Shown here piece by piece: positions 15,131 through 18,680 of a DNA stretch of 18,680 nt (its first letter is position 1; each line of letters starts with the position of its first letter). The DNA is taken from the NCBI GenBank assembly GCA_964400655.1, contig CAYNVN010000099.1:1-18680 (forward strand), read 5' to 3'. The translations under genes were made by a program, and so were the position numbers. Under the pieces are notes generated by a model. It had not been told where the DNA came from and made no database searches. It saw nothing but the letters and a program-made list of their open reading frames with translations. The DNA comes from B16-G9 sp964400655. GTDB taxonomy: Bacteria; Bacteroidota; Bacteroidia; Bacteroidales; F082.

Positions 15131-16918
15131 ATGAAAGGAAAAACATTTGCGGAAAAAATATTTGGTGCTGCTACGGGCAGCATAGTTTTTAAAAAACCCG
15201 ACATTATTTTATCGCACGATAATACCGCCTCCATTTTCAATACCTTTAAAAAAATGGGTGGGGAGAAGGTAAAATACCCTGAACAATTGCTGATTGTTCT
15301 CGACCACAATGCGCCGCCAACTACCGCCAAGCTGGCCAATCAGTACGAAAGCATTCGCAAGATTGTGCACGAGCAGGGCATTACCAAATTCCATGATGCG
15401 GGAAAAGGTATCTGTCATCAAATCATGGCCGATTATGCCAAGCCGGGCATGGTGATTGTCGGTTCCGACAGCCATACCTGTACCGCCGGTGCTTTCAATG
15501 CTTTTGCTGCCGGTATCGATCGTACCGAAGCTGCAGGGCTGTGGAGTCAGGGCGAAACATGGTTCAGGGTTCCAGAATCAATAAAAATTACACTGCATGG
15601 CAAATTACCCGAAGGTGTGTATGCCAAAGACCTGTCGTTGTGGATCATCGGGATGATCGGTTCCAGTGGTGCCGATTACATGTCCATTGAGTATCATGGC
15701 GAAGGGGTTAAAACGTTAACGGTTGACCAACGCATGACCCTGGCCAATCTCGCTTCGGAGATGGGAGCCAAAAACGCCGTTTTCCCATACGATGATGTGC
15801 TGAAAGAGTGGCTTGGTGATTCATGGAGTGGCGAAGGTGTTTGGGCTGACAAAGATGCCGTATATGCCAAAGAGATTGAAATTGATTTATCGGAACTCTT
15901 TCCGGTGGTGGCGGCTCCTCATCATGTTGATAATGTGAAAGCGGTAGCCGAAGTGGCCGGAACCAAACTCAACGAGGCATTGGTGGGTACCTGTACCAAC
16001 GGTCGTTTGGAAGATTTGCGTGAAGCGGCAGCCGTGTTAAAGGGAAAGAAACTGCCCGAAGGTTTTCAGATGGTGATTGTTCCTGCGTCGCAGAAGATTT
16101 ATATGCAGGCCATGAAAGAGGGGCTGATTGAGATATTTTTGGATGCCGGAGCCAATGTGCTGGCAGCCAGTTGCGGCCCATGCCTCGGTACGGGTCAGGG
16201 AATTCCTGCTGACGGCTATAATGTAATTTCAACGGCAAACCGTAATTTTAAAGGACGCATGGGTAACAAAGAATCGTTTATTTACCTGGCATCGCCTGCA
16301 ACGGTGGCACACTCGGCACTGGCCGGTGAAATTGTTGACCCGCGCGGCATTAAATCAAATGATAAATTTCCTTATACCATAGAGCAGGGAAATACCGTTA
16401 CCATTGATGAAAACGATGATCGCAGAATCAACGGGGTTTGGAATTATGCCGATGCCAACGATTTGAACACCGACCAGATGTTTGCCGGAAATCTTACCTA
16501 TCAGGTACTTAGTTCGGAGCCCGAAAAAATTATGCCCCATCTGTTTAAAGGATTTGATGTTAATTTTTCCGACAGGGTTCAACAGGGTGATATCATCATT
16601 GCCGGTGCCAACTTTGGTTGCGGAAGTTCGCGCGAGCATCCTGCCGTAGGGTTGTCGTATGCCGGTGTAAAGGCGGTGATCTGTAAATCGGTAAACCGTA
16701 TTTTCTATCGTTCATCCGTAAATCAGGGGTTGCCCATTTTGCTGGTTCCCGAAGCGGTGGATGCTTATAAACCGGGAGATAATGTGGAGGTGGATTTTGA
16801 AAAGGGAATCATAACCGTTGGAGATGGAACCTTTGAATTTGCTCCTTTGCCCGACAAATTGATGGGTATTTTTAATGCAAAAGGGCTTGTTAATTTTATA
16901 AAGGAACACGCAAAATAG
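15131..16918 (+). CDS. Single-chain aconitase / isopropylmalate dehydratase family hydro-lyase
   Basis: The product is a [4Fe-4S] hydro-lyase with large (LeuC-like, about 1-415) and small (LeuD-like swivel, about 430-595) domains in one 595-residue chain. Seen are GSDSHTCTAGAF (111-122), cluster cysteines C288 (GTCTNGR), C348 and C351 (SCGPC), NRNFKGRMG (370-378) and GCGSSREHP (496-504). The order fits aconitase or fused isopropylmalate/homoaconitate dehydratase. The small-domain substrate loop (NTDQMFAGNLTY) lacks the PxRY pattern usual in LeuD, and no leu genes are nearby, so an aconitase role is favoured but unproven. ATG 15074 would add 19 residues without family similarity, so ATG 15131 is chosen. 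Confidence 0.88.
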   Translation: MKGKTFAEKIFGAATGSIVFKKPDIILSHDNTASIFNTFKKMGGEKVKYPEQLLIVLDHNAPPTTAKLANQYESIRKIVHEQGITKFHDAGKGICHQIMADYAKPGMVIVGSDSHTCTAGAFNAFAAGIDRTEAAGLWSQGETWFRVPESIKITLHGKLPEGVYAKDLSLWIIGMIGSSGADYMSIEYHGEGVKTLTVDQRMTLANLASEMGAKNAVFPYDDVLKEWLGDSWSGEGVWADKDAVYAKEIEIDLSELFPVVAAPHHVDNVKAVAEVAGTKLNEALVGTCTNGRLEDLREAAAVLKGKKLPEGFQMVIVPASQKIYMQAMKEGLIEIFLDAGANVLAASCGPCLGTGQGIPADGYNVISTANRNFKGRMGNKESFIYLASPATVAHSALAGEIVDPRGIKSNDKFPYTIEQGNTVTIDENDDRRINGVWNYADANDLNTDQMFAGNLTYQVLSSEPEKIMPHLFKGFDVNFSDRVQQGDIIIAGANFGCGSSREHPAVGLSYAGVKAVICKSVNRIFYRSSVNQGLPILLVPEAVDAYKPGDNVEVDFEKGIITVGDGTFEFAPLPDKLMGIFNAKGLVNFIKEHAK

Positions 16919-16919
16919 T

Positions 16920-18248
16920 TTGAAATTTAAACCGCAATATTTGTTAATCCCGCTGCTGATGGCAGCGGGCTGGTTTCTGTTAAAATGGACAATGCCCCGC
17001 TATACGGGTATGTACCTTGCGGGATTGTTGTTGGTGTTGGGTGATATCTACCTTTGGTCGGCTTTCAGGAAGAGGGTTTTTAGCTACAATCTGTTTTTAA
17101 AGGTATTGCTGATATTTTTGTTCTGGCTGCCGTTGTTTGCCGTTGCTTTTATCATTGTGGGGGCAGCGGTGGTTCCGGTGGTTGAGTGGAACGATGTTTT
17201 CAGAAATTACCTTTTCGGTTTTGTGATTGTTTTTTATATGGCAAAACTGCTTCCGTTGCTGTTTCTTCTGCTGGCAGATACTGCCAGGCTTATCGACCGC
17301 GGTTTTCATTTGTCGAAGAAAGAAAAGCGAAAAGAGATCAACAAAGAGCACGAAGGTATTACCCGTAGTAAGTTTTTACAGTATATCGGGTTTCTTTCGG
17401 GAGGTTTGGTGATGGGTTCCATGTTTGTGGGTATGTTTAAATGGGTGTTCGAGTTTAAGGTTCATCGCGAGAAAATTCCCGTACCGGATTTGCCTGAATC
17501 GTTCAAAGGATTGAAGATTGTTCAGATATCCGATTTCCATCTTGGTAACTGGGGACTCACCAAACCTATGGATGATGCCATTGATACCATAATGAGGCTG
17601 AAACCCGATATGATTGTTTTTACCGGAGACCTGGTTACTTTTTCCACGCGTGAAGCTTTTCGTTTTGAGGATCAGCTAAAAAAGCTGAAAGCTCCCATGG
17701 GCGTTTATGCCACACTTGGTAATCACGATTACGGCCTCTATGTAACCTGGCCCGATGAAGCAGCCAGAAAGAAGAATATGACCGACCTGTACGGCTTTTT
17801 TGACAGGATAGGATGGAAGCTGCTAAATAATGAGCATGTAATTTTTGGTGAAGGAGAGGAGCAACTTGCTTTAATCGGAGTTGAAAACTGGGGTGCCGGA
17901 AAACGGTTTCCGCGTTATGGCGATATTGATAAAGCCATAAAAGGTGCGGAAAAGGTTCCGGTTAAAATATTGTTGTCACACGATCCTTCGCACTGGGATC
18001 GGATTGTGGTACCGGGTAATTATTCGGTAAGCCTTACTTTGTCGGGTCATACGCACGGTTTTCAGTTCGGACTGGAATCGCAGAAAATTAAATGGAGTCC
18101 GGCGCAATATGTTTACAAACATTGGGCGGGATTGTATAAACATCCTTTGACAAGCCATTATCTTTATGTAAACCGTGGTATTGGCTCAATCGGTTATCCG
18201 GGAAGGATAGGTATTTTACCGGAAATTACTTTGCTGGAGCTGGTTTAG
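16920..18248 (+). CDS. Membrane-anchored calcineurin-like metallophosphoesterase
   Basis: The 442-residue product has about four N-terminal membrane segments (7-24, 30-47, 58-86, 97-119), a basic loop (132-143), one more hydrophobic segment (155-176) and then a calcineurin-like phosphoesterase domain. Its metal ligands are SDFH (204-207), GD (236-237), GNHD (267-270), SHDP (353-356) and GHTH (376-379). This resembles YkuE-type and related membrane phosphoesterases that act on lipid or envelope phosphates; the substrate is unknown. The start is probably TTG 16920, 1 base after the aconitase stop, with AGGAA at 16902-16906. The next in-frame ATG (16959) would cut into the first helix. It is likely co-transcribed with the aconitase-family gene. 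Confidence 0.88.
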   Translation: MKFKPQYLLIPLLMAAGWFLLKWTMPRYTGMYLAGLLLVLGDIYLWSAFRKRVFSYNLFLKVLLIFLFWLPLFAVAFIIVGAAVVPVVEWNDVFRNYLFGFVIVFYMAKLLPLLFLLLADTARLIDRGFHLSKKEKRKEINKEHEGITRSKFLQYIGFLSGGLVMGSMFVGMFKWVFEFKVHREKIPVPDLPESFKGLKIVQISDFHLGNWGLTKPMDDAIDTIMRLKPDMIVFTGDLVTFSTREAFRFEDQLKKLKAPMGVYATLGNHDYGLYVTWPDEAARKKNMTDLYGFFDRIGWKLLNNEHVIFGEGEEQLALIGVENWGAGKRFPRYGDIDKAIKGAEKVPVKILLSHDPSHWDRIVVPGNYSVSLTLSGHTHGFQFGLESQKIKWSPAQYVYKHWAGLYKHPLTSHYLYVNRGIGSIGYPGRIGILPEITLLELV

Positions 18249-18451
18249 GTTGTTTTTAGGTAAGCCGTTCTTTTTTTTGGGAGTAACAAAGAATTCAAGG
18301 TTTGAAAGTTTGAGGTTCAATGAAACGCTAAGACGCAGAGGCGCAAAGGTTAAGAGGTTTAGGGGTTTAGAAGTTGAGAAGTTTAGAAGTTTAGAAGTTG
18401 AGAGGGTTGAGGAAATTTGTTGCTTGTGTTTGCCTTTGCCGCAAGCCCCAA
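18249..18451. repeat. Intergenic low-complexity repeats (no gene)
   Basis: No credible gene lies in the 432 bases from the last stop to the window end. This part begins with T-rich sequence, then a segment rich in GTTTGA/GTTTAG. It includes an AAGACGCAGAGGCGCAAAGG motif (18330-18349), of a kind scattered in many bacterial genomes. Degenerate tandem units follow: GTTTAGAAGTTGAGA occurs at 18365-18379 and 18389-18403 with an 8-base partial copy between them. Apparent reading frames here are low-complexity (Leu/Ser/Asn-rich) and not credible. Confidence 0.7.
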
Positions 18452-18622
18452 CGTCATTCCGAGGGAGGCACGACTGAGGCCCGCCCGAACGTACCGTTCG
18501 GTACGGGCGGGAATCTCCTGAGTACCGGCCTGCCTTTTTAGTAAAAGGAAATTCAGTCAATAATAGTAGGGGATTCCCGCCTGCCGGACGGGCAGGTCTC
18601 CTCCTTCGTCGTCGAAATGACG
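18452..18622. repeat. Dispersed inverted-repeat element, copy 2 (complete), with two embedded hairpin modules
   Basis: The left terminus is CGTCATTCCGAGGGAGGCAC (18452-18471) and continues GACTGAG. The right terminus ends GTCGAAATGACG (18622). The core resembles copy 1 at 1-107. A hairpin module with arms CCCGCCCG/CGGGCGGG sits in the left arm (18480-18511). A different one with arms CCTGCC/GGCAGG sits in the right arm (18577-18596). There is no coding capacity. Confidence 0.7.
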
Positions 18623-18680
18623 AGTGAATGATGGTCGTCGAAATGACGGGGTAATGAATGAACGACGTAGTTTTAACTCT

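Noticed and set aside
18216..18560. A 114-codon minus-strand frame and an opposing 75-codon plus frame at the right end
   Set aside because: The translations are low-complexity products of tandem repeats and the inverted-repeat element.
18299..18680. CRISPR array
   Set aside because: The repeats are adjacent or degenerate, with no regular spacers and no cas genes.

Overview
The window reads as chromosomal DNA of a Bacteroidota bacterium, probably from the Bacteroidales/Marinilabiliales side; the order is a guess. Three things support the phylum. The tmRNA tag ends in GENNYALAA. The TAnnTTTG (-7) promoter element typical of this phylum recurs upstream of many genes, twice with a TTG/TTTG box exactly 19 bases upstream. 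The gene content also fits: PorT-like outer-membrane barrels, a periplasmic dipeptidyl peptidase IV, an RseC protein and MtaB. No complete insertion sequence, phage, CRISPR array or multi-gene defence system is visible.

Left end (1-1651): the tail of a dispersed inverted-repeat element at the window edge, then on the minus strand tRNA-Arg(CCG), tmRNA (ssrA) and a six-helix membrane protein of unknown function. Next (1794-3997) come two plus-strand genes with their own promoters: a PhoD-like secreted phosphodiesterase/phosphatase and a DUF1295 membrane protein. On the minus strand (4050-5504) are an AT-rich SAM-dependent methyltransferase and a lone RseC-family protein that may have a leaderless mRNA. 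The plus strand then carries mtaB (tRNA t6A37 methylthiotransferase), followed by a tight three-gene unit (7022-10283): two predicted outer-membrane beta-barrels and an alanine/glycine:cation symporter with an unusual exported N-terminal extension.

Centre right (10421-14320, minus): an AT-rich orphan RhuM-Fic/Doc fusion, a PlsC-like acyltransferase that must start at TTG, and dipeptidyl peptidase IV just upstream of it as an operon. A tRNA block follows (14434-14952): tRNA-Val(GAC) on plus and tRNA-Ser(GCT) on minus, each with a canonical promoter and a hairpin terminator. Finally, on plus, come a single-chain aconitase/isopropylmalate-dehydratase family enzyme and a membrane-anchored metallophosphoesterase that begins 1 base after its stop codon.

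Right end (18249-18680): no gene, but a patchwork of short repeats, including a second, complete copy of the inverted-repeat element. In that copy two different hairpin modules sit at mirror-image positions in the two arms.

Most of the window is housekeeping or ordinary accessory content. The parts most worth a second look are the composite repeat element, the orphan RhuM-Fic/Doc gene and the barrel-barrel-symporter operon. I see no convincing new multi-gene system.
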